NCBI GenBank assembly: GCA_014155875.1
Contig: JACEFZ010013514.1
Span: forward strand, 18,501 to 82,500
Source of the DNA: Cepaea nemoralis
Lineage: Eukaryota > Mollusca > Gastropoda > Stylommatophora > Helicidae
DNA: 64,000 nucleotides
Direction: 5' to 3'
The position numbers were made by a program, and so were the translations under genes. Below the pieces are notes generated by a model. That model had not been told where the DNA came from, did not search any database, and saw nothing but the letters and a program-made list of their open reading frames with translations. Below are positions 63,826 to 64,000 of the stretch, piece after piece; the stretch's first letter is position 1; each line of letters opens with the position of its first letter.

Positions 63826-64000
63826 TTATGTCTTCATTGGTTCAGAAATATCGTGATTATTTCCTTGTTTCTCAAGCTCTGCCTGGAACTGGTTAGAAAA
63901 GTCATCGTCTATGTTATCATCATCCCGGTTATCTTCCCCAATTGATGTCCTCAGGTGCCTCTTCTACACCTGCCCAGTCTTCGGCGGGGAACTCCTCAAA
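63826..64000 (-). pseudogene. Unidentified acidic coding fragment, frameshifted
   Basis: On the minus strand from 64,000 the frame reads FEEFPAEDWAGVEEAPEDIN, then WG. A 1-base shift near 63,942 leads to EDNRDDDNIDDDFSNQF and QAELEKQGNNHDISEPMKT with a TAA at about 63,826. Composition is protein-like, acidic, with Trp in short acidic contexts. I do not recognise the family. It could be the 3' end of a host gene or retropseudogene entering from the right. The frameshift argues for a pseudogene. Confidence 0.4.

Overview
This window looks like a gene-poor, repeat-dominated stretch of a metazoan nuclear genome. A lophotrochozoan, and within that a gastropod mollusc, is my best guess. That guess rests only on the style of the LINE and SINE families and is not proven by any host gene. 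I find no intact protein-coding host gene. The only host-derived coding pieces are a fragment of the spliceosomal Sm-F protein (about 8.55-8.70 kb) and an unidentified acidic reading frame at the right edge (63.83-64.0 kb). Almost all long open frames are translations of microsatellites and minisatellites.

Layout. 0-14.5 kb: degenerate RTE-like LINE pieces on both strands, a tRNA-derived SINE, a complete but dead hAT transposon with an exact 8-bp target duplication (5,148-6,805), the Sm-F fragment interrupted by a fold-back insertion with a 12-bp duplication, a hAT-type MITE inside a LINE 3' tail, and an RTE reverse transcriptase with a second LINE nested in it. 14.5-20.5 kb: tetranucleotide, 16-bp and 21-bp tandem arrays around a Jockey-like LINE (endonuclease, then reverse transcriptase) that itself carries an insertion. 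20.5-31.3 kb: nested SINE/LINE insertions, an 89-bp poly(G) run, a 1.4-kb C-rich array, and a LINE reverse transcriptase ending in a long (GAA)n tail. 31.3-41.2 kb: more LINE, SINE and mariner remnants, a complex 50-bp-period tandem region, a 1.1-kb hexanucleotide-based array and a clean SINE with target duplication. 41.86-45.1 kb: one nearly full-length LINE on the minus strand with endonuclease, reverse transcriptase and C-terminal zinc-finger-like segment, broken by frameshifts. 46.59-46.90 kb: a 313-bp palindrome containing tRNA-like arms. 51.2-58.1 kb: a 6.9-kb satellite of about 138 monomers of 49/50 bp with mosaic higher-order structure and a CACGTG in most monomers. 58.4-64 kb: SINEs, LINE tails and a tRNA-Leu(AAG)-like sequence that forms the 5' head of a composite retroposon with a perfect 12-bp duplication.

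Family names used here are local labels. SINE-A is a 431-bp tRNA-headed SINE ending in ACTAA repeats. SINE-B, -C, -D and -F are other tRNA-headed families. Tail E is a roughly 444-bp LINE 3' end finishing in GAA repeats. Tail G is a roughly 125-bp 3' end with an AATAAA signal. Repeats H, I, J, K, L and M are interspersed repeats seen two or more times without a recognised class.

How it fits together. The window is a record of successive retroposition. Many LINE tails end in the same microsatellite motifs (GAA, ATGAG, GTT) that are expanded nearby, which suggests that LINE tails seed microsatellites. Poly(G) runs repeatedly arise inside interspersed repeats. The most unusual objects are the 50-bp satellite, the tRNA-Leu/SINE composite and the palindrome. 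I see no CRISPR array, rRNA gene or bacterial-type operon.
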